Assembly: GCF_042767895.1 (NCBI RefSeq)
Contig: NC_091575.1
Location: 21,775,840-21,795,839, forward strand
Reading direction: 5' to 3'
Length of the DNA: 20,000 bases
From: Penaeus vannamei
Lineage: Eukaryota; Arthropoda; Malacostraca; Decapoda; Penaeidae
Positions 1-9,045 of the stretch are shown here, piece by piece. The notes below the pieces were generated by a model. That model worked only from the letters and a program-made list of their open reading frames with translations. It searched no databases and was not told the origin of the DNA. The stretch's first letter is position 1. Each line of letters starts with the position of its first letter. Both the position numbers and the translations under genes were made by a program.

Positions 1-31
<31 letters not shown>

Positions 32-120
32 ATATGTGTGTGTGTATGTGTGTGTGTGTGTGTGTATTTATATGTGTGTGTGTTTCTATGTGTGTGTGTA
101 TGTGTGTGTGTGTGCGTGTG

Positions 121-200
<80 letters not shown>
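1..200. repeat. (GT)n microsatellite, cut by window edge
   Basis: Alternating TG with scattered interruptions (TTTATA, TTTCTA and single A or C changes) up to about 126, then an uninterrupted TG run at 127-200 (37 units). The interrupted left part looks like the older, decaying side and the pure right part the younger side. The array continues beyond the window, so its true length is unknown. Cys-Val and Thr-His open frames here are repeat translations. Confidence 0.97.
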
Positions 201-203
<3 letters not shown>

Positions 204-530
204 ATTGTACATTGTTGTATACGTGTCCATTATGGGCATCGCATGCTTGGAATATTTTATTTTCATGAATGCAAGGATTGTGGTTTGTCGTTTGTTGCAT
301 GCAGTGTGCGGTTGTAAAGTGTATATTTACTTAGTGGTTCCTGAATGCATCGTTGGTTTGATAACAGTTGCAGAGTAATGTTTTTTTTCGTTTTGTTTTA
401 CTTTGTATTTGCCTGTAGGTCATATTTATCAAGACTATGAATGGCTGTGTATGTTAGCTGTGCCTTTCATGTGTACGGCTGTGTGTGCTTGTGTGTACGT
501 CTGCCAAATAGACAATCTGGCTGTCGAACA
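201..530. other. Single-copy stretch with a 3' splice-site-like element
   Basis: Ordinary-complexity, T- and G-rich DNA between the GT array and the first pyrimidine tract. A T-rich tract at about 380-410 ends in CCTGTAG at 412-418, which fits an eukaryotic 3' splice site, and the frame downstream stays open for roughly 36 codons before running into the C/T tract. No domain or recognisable protein is seen, so this is only a weak exon candidate. Nothing else was found. Confidence 0.4.
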
Positions 531-750
531 CGCCCCCCCCTCCCCTCCCCATCTTCCACTAACCGCTACCCCCCCTCCCCCTCTCCTCTCTCCCCCCTTC
601 CCCCTTCTCCCTCCTCTCGCTCCCCCCTTCCCCCTTCCCCCTCTTCTCGCTCCCCTTCCCCCTTTCTCTCTCCCCCTCCCCTCTCCTCTCTCCCCCTTCC
701 CCCTTCCCCCTCCCCTTCCCCCTCCCCTCCCCCCTTCCCCCCTCCTCTCG
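531..750. repeat. C-rich homopyrimidine tract
   Basis: About 220 bp almost entirely C and T, built from irregular CCCCTTCCC, CCCTCTCC and TCTCGCTCC blocks. The complementary strand is G-rich with many GGGG runs. Pro-Ser-Leu open frames across it are compositional artefacts. Confidence 0.93.
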
Positions 751-829
751 CAACTCTGCACCGGAAATGGCTCCATCACTTAAGTTTGTTCTTGCTTTAT
801 CTCTCTGCAAGTCGCGGTTGCGTGATGTG

Positions 830-1440
830 TCGCGGCCTCCGTCACTAACAGTCGCGCCTGCTTGTTTTGCTTCCGGATGACATCACGCCACTCTCCGTCA
901 CAGGCCCCGTCACAGTCGCGCCACTCTCCGTCACAGTCGCGCCACTCTCCATCACAGTCGCGCCACTCTCCATCACAGTCGCGCCACTCTCCGTCACAGT
1001 CGCGCCACTCTCCGTCGCAGTCGCGCCAGCCTCCGTCACCGTCTCCGCCGAGAGTTCCGTCACCGTCCCTCCGCCTCCATACGCGGCCTCGGTTCCTCCC
1101 CGCCCGTGCTGCCCTGCCGGTTTCGGGGGATTATCAGCCCGCCGTCGTCACCCCCGGCCGCCCGTTACGATCGCGTCGACCCTCTCCTCCGGCCACTCGA
1201 CCCAGCGTCCGTCACGTCGCTCTCCGTCACCGGCCGCCCGACGTCCCCCTCGCAGCTCCCGTCGGCCAGGAGCGCCGTCGGGAGCCTGGCATCTCCGTCG
1301 GCGCTGGATCTCGGCTGCGGCAGAGAATCGCATGCGCCGCCGGGCCTTCCGCCTCCGCTGCCGCAGCCGCAGCCGCACGCCACGCTTCCGCAAAGGAACT
1401 TTCTCGAACTTTCTTCCCGTCTGGATAGAGAGTGAAGTCA
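830..1440. other. CpG-rich island with several simultaneous open frames
   Basis: This is the most CpG-dense segment of the window, with many GTCGCG, CCGCC, GCCGCAGCCGC and CGTCACC motifs, in sharp contrast to its C/T-only neighbours. On the + strand a 188-codon frame (862-1428) and a 213-codon frame (867-1508) are open together, and a 72-codon frame (845-1063) is open on the - strand. The 862 frame begins with SPSQSRH heptads made by the 21-bp minisatellite, resembling an arginine/serine-rich protein. Because several frames are open at once and no domain is visible, coding is unproven. A CpG-rich promoter or first-exon region is an alternative reading. Fairly sure of the composition; unsure of function. 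Confidence 0.45.
889..1047. repeat. 21-bp minisatellite, about 7 copies
   Basis: Units begin CACTCTCCGTCACAG and end TCGCGC. Starts are at 889, 922, 943, 964, 985, 1006 and 1027; spacing is exactly 21 except the first, which carries a 12-bp insertion. Variation is limited to G/A in CC(G/A)TCACAG and a diverged last unit. Related fragments (CCTCCGTCAC, CTCCGTCACCG) lie outside at about 836-857 and 1205-1235. As 21 is a multiple of three, each frame repeats as a heptapeptide: SPSQSRH on the + strand, TESGATV on the - strand. Confidence 0.95.
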
Positions 1441-1540
1441 GTTTGCGGTTGGCGTTAAGTGCCGGCATGTCTTCGCCTCCACGATTGCCAATCCGCAAAC
1501 GCCATTAGCTAAAGCAATTTACTCGAGAAGTAGTTTTACT

Positions 1541-1945
1541 TTAACTTCCCCTCTCCCTCCCCCTCCCCTCCCCTCCCCTCCCCTCCCCCTTCTCCTCCCA
1601 TCGCCCTTCCCCCACCCCCATTACCCTCCGCCTCCCCTATCCCCGAGCGGTCCCTCTCCCCTCCCCCTTCCCCTACCCTCTCCTTCCTCGCCCCCTCCCC
1701 TTGCTCCCTCGTTCCCTTCCCCTTCCCTTTTCCCCTCGTTCCTTCGCCCCCTCCCCCTCCGCCATCGTCCCCTCATTCCCTCGCCCCCCTCCAGTCCCTC
1801 CCTCGTTCCCTCGCCCCCTCCCCTCTCCTTCCCTTCCCACTCTTTCCTTTCCCTCCTCCTCACATCTCCCTCTCTTTCCCTACCTCCCCTCCTCTCATCT
1901 CCTCCCTTTCTCGCCCCCCCCATCCCTCCCCTCGCCGTCGCGTCT
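1541..1945. repeat. C-rich pyrimidine tract
   Basis: About 400 bp of CCCCTCCC, CCCTTCCCC and TCCCTCG blocks with rare A or G. It ends just before a short ordinary segment (1946-2037) that leads into the CT array. The long Pro-Ser-Leu open frame over it is a compositional artefact. Confidence 0.92.
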
Positions 1946-2036
1946 TAGCCCCCACCTACAGCCCCCTGAATGCACGCCGCTTACGTGTGGCGAGATGCAT
2001 AAATTGCGTGCATTTCGAGAAGCGTTTTCGGCGATT

Positions 2037-2553
<517 letters not shown>

Positions 2554-2701
2554 GGAACAGTTGGCAACCCTGGGGCTCCTAAAGGCTGTCTTTCGCGTTG
2601 ATTTTCTGAATTGACTCTTTTCTCCGTAATTGATTTCAATTTTTCGTGTGATTTCAGAACGCCAGCAATATTTTTCTTTCTTGTAGAAATATTAAGTCTT
2701 T

Positions 2702-2735
2702 CGTGTGTATGTGTGTGTGTGTGTGTGTGTGTGTC

Positions 2736-2767
<32 letters not shown>

Positions 2768-2790
2768 CGCGTGTGTGCGCGTGTGTATGT
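2702..2790. repeat. (GT)n microsatellite, imperfect
   Basis: GTGTGT with single interruptions (TAT, TCT, TTT) and two GCGC sites near 2768-2780. It lies between two short AT-rich single-copy segments, 2554-2701 and 2791-2984, in which nothing else was recognised. Confidence 0.95.
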
Positions 2791-2984
2791 ACAATATTTA
2801 TACATATGTGATTAAAGAATATTGTGTGTAGATGTGTGTGTATTTGTAAGATTCAATATGTATACACACGTGAATAAAAATGTTGTCAAGGATTACACAT
2901 AGTTGAAATTTAATACAATCACAATAGATACGTGACGTTTAATAATCGTTGAGTTTCCTCTTAAGACGTACTCAGAGCCAAGGT

Positions 2985-3142
<158 letters not shown>

Positions 3143-3206
3143 ATTTCATATATTCATTTCAATCATTCTATCGATTTTCCGAGGGAAAAGTAATCTATCA
3201 AATTAT

Positions 3207-3223
3207 GGTAATGACACATTACC
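3207..3223. other. Short perfect hairpin GGTAATG-ACA-CATTACC
   Basis: Seven-base perfect arms at 3207-3213 and 3217-3223 with a three-base loop, in AT-rich single-copy DNA (3143-3318). It contains inward-facing TAAT/ATTA cores, a layout seen in paired-type homeodomain sites, though the spacing is not the usual one. May be chance. Confidence 0.6.
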
Positions 3224-3318
3224 CTAAAAAAGCGCAGATCATTTCACTGTGATTACAGTATTTCCTTAGGCCTGGCGGCAGAAGAAATTAGCCATAATTG
3301 GCTTCCTACGCATGATTA

Positions 3319-3362
3319 CCCCACCACCCCACCACCCTCACCCCTCACCCCCACCCCCACCC
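3319..3362 (-). repeat. G-quadruplex-type motif (C-runs on the + strand)
   Basis: Read on the - strand the block has GGG, GGGGG, GGGGG and GGGG runs separated by T, T and TGA, then more GGG runs with short TGA or TGGT spacers. This meets the usual four-tract G-quadruplex rule several times over. It is followed by GTC trinucleotides (3368-3385) and a run of 17 A (3412-3428). Confidence 0.85.
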
Positions 3363-3411
3363 ACTCCGTCGTCGTCGAAGTCGTCGCTTTCCGCTTCGTG
3401 TTTGTCGAGAG

Positions 3412-3428
3412 AAAAAAAAAAAAAAAAA
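3412..3428. repeat. Poly-A run, 17 bases
   Basis: Uninterrupted A run with GAGAG on its left. There is no clear retroposed body on either side and no target-site duplication was recognised, so it is recorded only as a homopolymer. Confidence 0.9.
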
Positions 3429-3801
3429 CGAATCCTCTTGCGCTGATGTCGCTGTGAAAGACCGGGAGACTTTTCTCACCGGGTTTAGACCATGAGAAAT
3501 ATTTATTTTGTAGGAACCGATCCCTTGCGTCAGGCCCTGGGAAAGACGTCGCGTTTGGGTCTGCTGTCGGATTGCCGTTGCAAGGCTGCACGAGAGCCAC
3601 TCCGTTTGCGAGCGAGGGTGTTTATTTTCAGACGCCTCGGAATATACTAAGCTCATCGGCTGACTGTAATTTGTTTTCTGAGAGGATGATAAGTCTTGTA
3701 TATACATGCTTACGCACGTTGATATGCAAATATACACTTGTCCTGCAGATACTCACGTACACATCTTGCAGATGCATGTACAGATGCACACGCAAATGCA
3801 G
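3429..3801. other. Single-copy stretch, no recognised gene
   Basis: Ordinary-complexity DNA. On the - strand a frame ending in the poly-A/C-rich block stays open from 3600 inward with about 55 codons of mixed composition (MALVQPCNGNPTADPNA at its start); on the + strand 3572-3826 is open. Neither shows a domain, and both run into simple repeat. AT-rich TATACATGC and TATGCAAATATAC segments occur near 3700-3740. I see no supported gene. Confidence 0.4.
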
Positions 3802-4058
<257 letters not shown>

Positions 4059-4186
4059 CGGTAAAAGAACGGGTAAGAACACGCGACGTACTTCAGACAA
4101 CGCACTGTAACGGCGATTGACGCATCACGCACACAAATCACAGTAACACAGAAAGAAGTAGTAGCACAAGGAAGGGGGTCACGTCA

Positions 4187-4860
4187 CCTCCCTCTCTTCT
4201 CTTCCATCCCCCTTCCTCTTTACCTTCTCTCTTCCTCTCTCCCCATTTCCCCTTCCCCCTTTTCTATATGCCTCTCTCTCTTCCCCCCACTCCCTCTTCC
4301 TGATCCCTCCCTACTTCCCAATCTCCTTCTCCCTTTCCTCCTTTCCTCTTTCCTTCCGATTTTCCCTCTATTCCTTCCCTCCATCTCTCTTCTCTCTTCC
4401 CCTTCCCATTCCTTCTCTCCTGTTCCCCTCCCTCTAGCATCCCCATCTTCCCCCTCCTTTTCTCCCTCTCTCCCTCCTCACTCATGTTTTTCCCCGCTTT
4501 CTCCTCTCCCTCACCCTTCCTTCTTTCCCTTTCCCCCCTCTCCCTTCACCTCCTTTCTTTCCGTCTTCCCCCAATCCCTTACCTTCCTTCTTTCCTTCTT
4601 CCCCCTCTCCCCCACCTCCTTTCTTCCCCTTCCCCCTCCTTTCCCTCCCCTCCCTCCTTCTTCCCCTCCTCCCCCCTCTCCCTCCCCTCCCTTCTTCCCC
4701 TCCTCCCCTCCCCCTCCCCCTCCCCCACCTCCTTTTTCCCCTCCCTCCCCTCTCTCCCTCACCTCCCTTCTTCCCCTCCTCCCTTCCCCCCCTCTCCCTT
4801 CCCCTCCTCCCCTCCCCTTCCCTTCCCCCTCTTTTCCCTCCCTCTTCCCCCTCCCCCCTT
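4187..4860. repeat. Long pyrimidine tract, about 670 bp
   Basis: Almost only C and T, with occasional A or G, without a fixed period; TTCCCC, CCTCCC and CTTTCC blocks are shuffled. It ends at CCTTACCAGCTGG, which also reads as a weak 3' splice-site-like junction (polypyrimidine tract then CAG), but no coding frame of note follows. Confidence 0.93.
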
Positions 4861-5060
4861 ACCAGCTGGCCACCGTGGGAACCCCGTTGACGTTTTCTCG
4901 GTCACTCTAATCAGATCTCCCGCGACGGACCCCCGATTGTGCGTCTCGGAATATGTGTTTGTGTCACGACTCGACCCGTAATTGTGGGTATATCTGTTAC
5001 CCTCTGTTTGGTAGGTGTTATGCGTGCCTGTTTCCGTCTGATTACAGTGTTGTGAAGAGG

Positions 5061-5170
5061 GTGTGGATTCCGTGCTTTGAGAGTGTAGAATGCGTGTTTT
5101 GAGAGTGTGGAATGCGTGTTTTGAGGGTGTGGAATGCGTGTTTTGAGGGTGTGGAATCCATGTTTTGAAT
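5061..5170. repeat. 22-bp tandem repeat, 5 copies
   Basis: Units start GTGTGGAATGCGTG and end TTTTGAGG, at 5061, 5083, 5105, 5127 and 5149, spaced exactly 22. Copies 3 and 4 are identical; the outer copies carry GATTCC or AATCCA changes. Homogeneous middle and diverged edges fit unequal exchange or slippage. The - strand open frame here is the repeat read in shifting frames. Confidence 0.96.
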
Positions 5171-5289
5171 ACGGAATGTAATCGTGAATTTTGAATGGTT
5201 ATGATCTGTATTGTTTTGGCATGGGAGAGAGAGGGGAAAAAAATCCCATTTAAACAAAGAATGTTTGTTCTTTTGTGAATGTTGCTTTT

Positions 5290-5297
5290 TGACGTCA
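5290..5297. promoter_or_regulatory. Perfect cAMP-response element TGACGTCA
   Basis: Exact eight-base palindromic CREB/ATF consensus within single-copy DNA, flanked by TTTT and TTCGG. An 8-mer match can be chance in 20 kb, and no transcription start is identified nearby. Confidence 0.4.
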
Positions 5298-5358
5298 TTC
5301 GGTCAACGCGGTAGACCGTTTTGTCATTCGTTGTAATTGTATTTTAGACGGCTTTGTC

Positions 5359-5374
5359 AAATCAAATTTGATTT
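5359..5374. other. 16-bp perfect palindrome AAATCAAATTTGATTT
   Basis: Perfectly self-complementary, in AT-rich single-copy sequence about 60 bp after the CRE. Contains two outward ATCAAA/TTTGAT cores of the kind bound by TCF/LEF proteins (CTTTGATC-like), but the match is only partial. Confidence 0.6.
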
Positions 5375-5445
5375 TTAAGATAATTCGTTGCTTGCTCAGA
5401 CTTCATCTAAATCCAAATCTCTTACCCTTTCAAAATATAATACGG

Positions 5446-5489
5446 TAATGATGATAATGATAGTAATGGCGATGATGATAATGATAATT
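5446..5489. repeat. GATAAT-type degenerate trinucleotide block
   Basis: ATGATGATAATGATAG with related copies, a degenerate GAT/AAT mixture about 44 bp long. It resembles the complement of the ATT/ATC block at 13334-13620. Confidence 0.7.
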
Positions 5490-5825
5490 AAGCATTAAAG
5501 TGTAATAAAAAATGGTTCCTGATTCGGCATCTCGAACTGCATTTTAAACTAAATTCGATACTAATGACCCAGCGAAGCATCACCTGTGAGTGTAAATGCC
5601 ATATTACCAAACCCGAATATATTTTACTATACGAGGATATAATGCAATCTATTTTTTTTCTCTCTCGAACATTCCGAATTCTGTCCATACTTGCGATAGA
5701 TGTTACGTTAGAGTCACACGCATGCGCCGTGACGAGGTTCTGTCACAGTTCCCAGAGTGACGCCAGAGCGACTCCCTTTGTGCATCTTGGCGTGCCCGGC
5801 GTCCCCATGGAGACCGTGTGTGTGC

Positions 5826-5921
5826 GAGAGAGAGAGAGGGAGGGAGGGAGGGAGGGAGGAGGAAGGGAGGAGGGAGAGGAGAGGAGGAGGGAGAGGGAGA
5901 GGAGAGAGGAGAGAGGGAGAG

Positions 5922-5972
<51 letters not shown>

Positions 5973-6025
5973 GAGGAGGAGGGAGGAGGAGGAGAGGGAG
6001 AGAGGGAGAGAGGAGGAGAGAGGGG

Positions 6026-6089
<64 letters not shown>

Positions 6090-6123
6090 GAAGGGAGAGA
6101 GAGAGAGAGAGAGAGAGAAGAGA

Positions 6124-6200
<77 letters not shown>

Positions 6201-6322
6201 AGAGAGAGAGAGAGAGAGAGAGAAAAGGGAGGGTGGGAGAGGAGGGGGAGGGAGATAGAGAGAGAATGGGGGGAGGGAGATAGAGAGAGAATGGGGGGAG
6301 GGAGGGGAGAGAGAGAGAGAGA
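5826..6322. repeat. Homopurine (GA)n / GGGA / GGA array
   Basis: From 5826 to 6233 every base on the + strand is A or G (408 bp); the rest to 6322 has only a few T. Contents: GGGA tetramers (about 5838-5857, four consecutive GGG tracts with single-A loops), GGA trinucleotides, and GA runs, the longest perfect one at about 6130-6197. Large mirror-symmetric purine tracts can form intramolecular triplex DNA. Arg-Glu-rich open frames are artefacts. Confidence 0.97.
6245..6304. repeat. 25-bp tandem duplication inside the purine array
   Basis: GATAGAGAGAGAATGGGG with its GGAGGGA tail occurs at 6254 and again at 6279, with a further partial GGAGGGA. A recent-looking local duplication, as the two copies are identical. 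Confidence 0.9.
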
Positions 6323-6468
6323 CTGTGGTAGTGTAATTGGTTAGAGAAAGAGGGGAGGAATGGTGAGCGGAAGAGGGAAAGAGCTAGAGGGGAGAAGGGC
6401 GAAAGGGAGATAAGATTGAAGAAAGAATTATTACGTGAAAGAGAGAGGGAGAGAGAGAGAGAGAGAGA
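6323..6468. repeat. Purine-rich tail with short (GA)n run
   Basis: A/G-rich but interrupted DNA (for example GTGGTAGTGTAATTGG at its left edge), ending in a GA run at about 6440-6468. It is the decaying right flank of the homopurine block. Confidence 0.85.
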
Positions 6469-6778
6469 AGCGAGTGCTCTAGAGTAAAATGAGAAGCGAT
6501 TTCTATATCGGTCCCGAGTACTTACGTATGTCAGTACCACCATCTCCACAGAAGTACACACATTATAACAGAACCGAAACAAAAACCCTTAACCCAGAGA
6601 GACATGTGGACCAGTAACACCAGAAGAATTTAGAGATTTACGCCCCCAAAAAACTGCATCGAAATGGATTCAGAGCCGTCGCAAGTGTGCTCTCTCATCA
6701 GGCAGCTTATTCAGAGGCAAGCTGCATGCTGTATGTCATCTTTTTCAATGTTGTTCAGCTGGAAAAGATCACGGCACT
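6469..6778. other. Single-copy stretch with a short hairpin
   Basis: Ordinary-complexity DNA of about 310 bp. GCAGCTT (6702-6708) and AAGCTGC (6719-6725) form perfect seven-base arms around a ten-base loop. No open frame of note and no other motif recognised. Confidence 0.5.
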
Positions 6779-7738
6779 GAGAGAGGGAGAGAGGGAGGAA
6801 GGGGAAGAGAGGAGGAAGAGAGGAGGAGATAGAGAGAGAGATGGAGAGAGCGAGAGAGCGAGAGAGAATCGTGATATAGTTAGAGAGAACATAAGTAAAG
6901 GAGAAATAGTGAAGTAGAAAAATATATATACATGTATCAATGAAGTAAATAAAAAAAGAAAACGAAGTTGGAAATAGAGAATCAGGAATAAAAGGAGAAG
7001 CAGATGCGAATGAAAGGAGGAAGTGCAGATTCACCGCACACAACAAACACTCGTTGTAGGAACTCTCAAGAGGGCGAAGAGCGGCGAAGAAAGAGGAGGA
7101 GGAAAGGAACTTGAGGAGTAGGAGGAGAAGAGGAAGAAGAAGAAAAAGATGAGGAAGAAAGGAGTAGAAGGGGAAGAAGAAGAGGAGGAAGAAAAGAGTA
7201 GGAGGGGAATAGGAAAAAGGAAAAGAGGAAGAGGAAGAAAGGAGTAGCAGGGGAAGAGGAAGAAGAAAAAGACCCGAGGAGGAGGGAAAATAGGAAGATG
7301 AAGAGTAGGAGAGGGAAAACGAAAAGAAAAATGAAAGCAAAGGGAAGGAGAATATAGAGGAGAAGAAAGGTTGAGGAGAAAGGAGTAAGGAAAAAGCAAA
7401 GGAGAAATAGGTAAGTGGGAAGACGACTGAAAGGAAAAGAAAGAGGAGAGGGAAAACAGGGGTGAAAATGAGATCGTAGAGAAGGAAAAGGAAGAGAAGA
7501 GATAAATAGAAGAAAAGGGATACCAAAGAAACTTAGAAAAAAAGGAAAAGAAATAGGAGAGGGAAACCAGGGATAAAAATAAGGAAAAGGAAAAGAGAAG
7601 AGATAAATAAAAAAGAAAAAAAAGAAAAGGGATACCGAAGAAACGTAAAAAAAAAGAAAACAAAAAAAAAAACGAACGAATGAAAGAGAAGAGAAGAGGG
7701 AGAGCAAGTGGAAGGGAGAGAAGAGGGGAGAGCAAGAG
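6779..7738. repeat. Purine-rich A/G tract, about 960 bp
   Basis: Starts with GA/GAGGA blocks, passes a more mixed A-rich part (about 6880-7065), then GAAGAAGA, GGAGAAGA and AAAAGAA blocks to 7738. There are local near-duplicates such as GGAGTAGAAGGGGAAGAAG and GGGATACC(A/G)AAGAAAC (7518 and 7630). The several Phe/Leu/Ser-rich - strand frames of 200-270 codons are due to the pyrimidine strand lacking stop codons and are not proteins. Confidence 0.9.
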
Positions 7739-7888
7739 TCACGTGAAGGGCGAAAGGGGAGGGAGGGAGGTAGGGGGGAAGAAATCGGTGACGTAACGCT
7801 GACTAGAGTAATGGCCAGGGATTAACAGGTGATCTGTTATTAGAGTGAGTCATTAGACGCGGAGGGAAGCGGAAGAGGTCAAAGGTCA
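7739..7888. promoter_or_regulatory. Cluster of transcription-factor consensus sites
   Basis: Within 150 bp of single-copy DNA between a purine block and a pyrimidine block: TCACGTGA (7739-7746, palindromic E-box of USF/MITF/TFEB type), TGACGTAA (7789-7796, ATF/C-EBP-type), TGAGTCA (7846-7852, perfect AP-1), and AGGTCAAAGGTCA (7876-7888, perfect DR1 nuclear-receptor element of the HNF4/RXR-USP type). The motifs are seen directly; joint regulatory function is inferred. The 7889-7947 remainder is GC-richer single-copy DNA with nothing recognised. Confidence 0.5.
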
Positions 7889-7947
7889 CGGGATGATCGC
7901 GGGAGGCAGCTTGCTTCAGCGTGGCCAGATGCGGTCGCTTTCCGTCG

Positions 7948-8200
<253 letters not shown>

Positions 8201-8221
8201 CCTTATTACTTCCGATTTTCT

Positions 8222-8500
8222 CTTCCTTCTCTTCTACTATTTTCTTCTTCTCCAGCTTCCCATCTCTTTTTTTAATCCTCTTAATGTTTCTTCTTCCTTT
8301 CCCTTTCCCATCTTTTACTTCCATCATCTCTTCTCCATCTTCCCATCTCTTTTTCATCCTCTTAATTTTTCTCCTTCCTTTCCGATCTTATTCATCCATC
8401 ATCTTCTCTTCTCCATCTTCCTATATCTTTTTTATCCTCTTAATCTTCCTCCTTCTTCCTTTCCAATCTTTTACTTCTATCTTTTCATCTTCGGACAAAA
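8222..8500. repeat. Pyrimidine-rich tandem array, ~41-bp period, alternating A/B units
   Basis: The core TCC(C/G/T/A)AT(C/A)T recurs at 8258, 8306, 8341, 8381, 8419 and 8462 (spacings 48, 35, 40, 38, 43; mean about 41). Units alternate: A type has TTTCATCCTCTTAAT, B type has TTACTTCCATCATC, so the apparent unit is an ~80-bp dimer present about three times. It looks like a diverged inverted relative of the purine array at 8620-9045. Confidence 0.8.
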
Positions 8501-8619
8501 TGAAAGCAGATAGAGAGCAGAGGTAGACAGTAGACAGGGGTAGAAAGTCGCTTTGTGGTAGACGGGAAAAGGTCTCCGTGTAATTAAGTTTCAGGTGATG
8601 ATAGTTATAAAAAAGCTAT

Positions 8620-9045
8620 CGGTAGATGAAAGTAGAAATTAGTAGTTGTTAAGGGAAGAGCCGAGGGAAGATGGAAGTACATATTGCGAAAGCTAAGGGT
8701 GGATGAAGATAGAAATTGTAGATCGTGGGATGTCTAAGGGTAGATGAAAGTAGGAATAGTACAAGGAGATTTAAGGATATGTGAAAGTAGAAATAGTAGT
8801 TGGCGAGAGATTAAGGGTAGGTAAAAGTAGAAGTAGTCGTTCATGGGAGATTTAAGTGTAGATAAAAGTAGAAATAGTCGTTCATGGGAAATCTAAGGGT
8901 AGATGACAGTAGAAAAAGTAGTTTATGGGAGACTTAAAAGTAGATACAAGGAGAAATAGTCATTCACAGGAGATTTAAGGGTAGATGAAAGTAGAAATGG
9001 CATTTCACAGGAGATTTAAAGGTAAAAGAAAGTAAAGATTACTAG
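8620..9045. repeat. 41-bp tandem repeat, about 10 copies
   Basis: Consensus unit runs GGGTAGATGAAAGTAGAAAT, then AGTCGTTCATGGGAGATTTA, then A. The GTAGAA anchor falls at 8750, 8787, 8827, 8868, 8909, 8950, 8991 and 9032: the last five intervals are exactly 41. Older, less regular copies lie at about 8632, 8677 and 8709. Individual units differ by several substitutions each, so the array is not a fresh duplication. Units are not multiples of three and contain many stops; no coding role is suggested. Confidence 0.93.

Larger units (their letters stand above)
4861..5825. other. Mostly single-copy island, about 960 bp
   Basis: The longest ordinary-complexity stretch in the left half. It holds a 22-bp tandem repeat, a perfect CRE, a 16-bp palindrome and a GATAAT-like block, listed separately. 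A + strand frame opening at ATG 5564 has about 88 codons of mixed composition (start MTQRSITCECKC) before entering the GA array; a uniform-codon model leaves such a frame open by chance about 1.5 percent of the time per frame, so it is not persuasive. No domain is recognised. Confidence 0.5.

Noticed and set aside
2..317. Cys-Val-rich open frames on the + strand and Thr-His frame on the - strand
   Set aside because: Direct translations of the GT/CA microsatellite; no non-repeat protein content.
3412..3428. Poly-A as the tail of a retroposed SINE or processed pseudogene
   Set aside because: No A/B box, no gene-like body and no target-site duplication could be recognised next to it.
6711..7742. 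Phe/Leu/Ser-rich - strand frames of 200-270 codons resembling multi-pass membrane proteins
   Set aside because: Pyrimidine-only strands contain no stop codons and encode only Phe, Leu, Ser and Pro for the most part; the three frames are all open over the same stretch.
8222..9045. CRISPR-like array because of regular ~41-bp spacing
   Set aside because: There is no separation into identical repeats and unique spacers; the whole unit is repeated and diverged, and the surroundings are eukaryotic repeat DNA.
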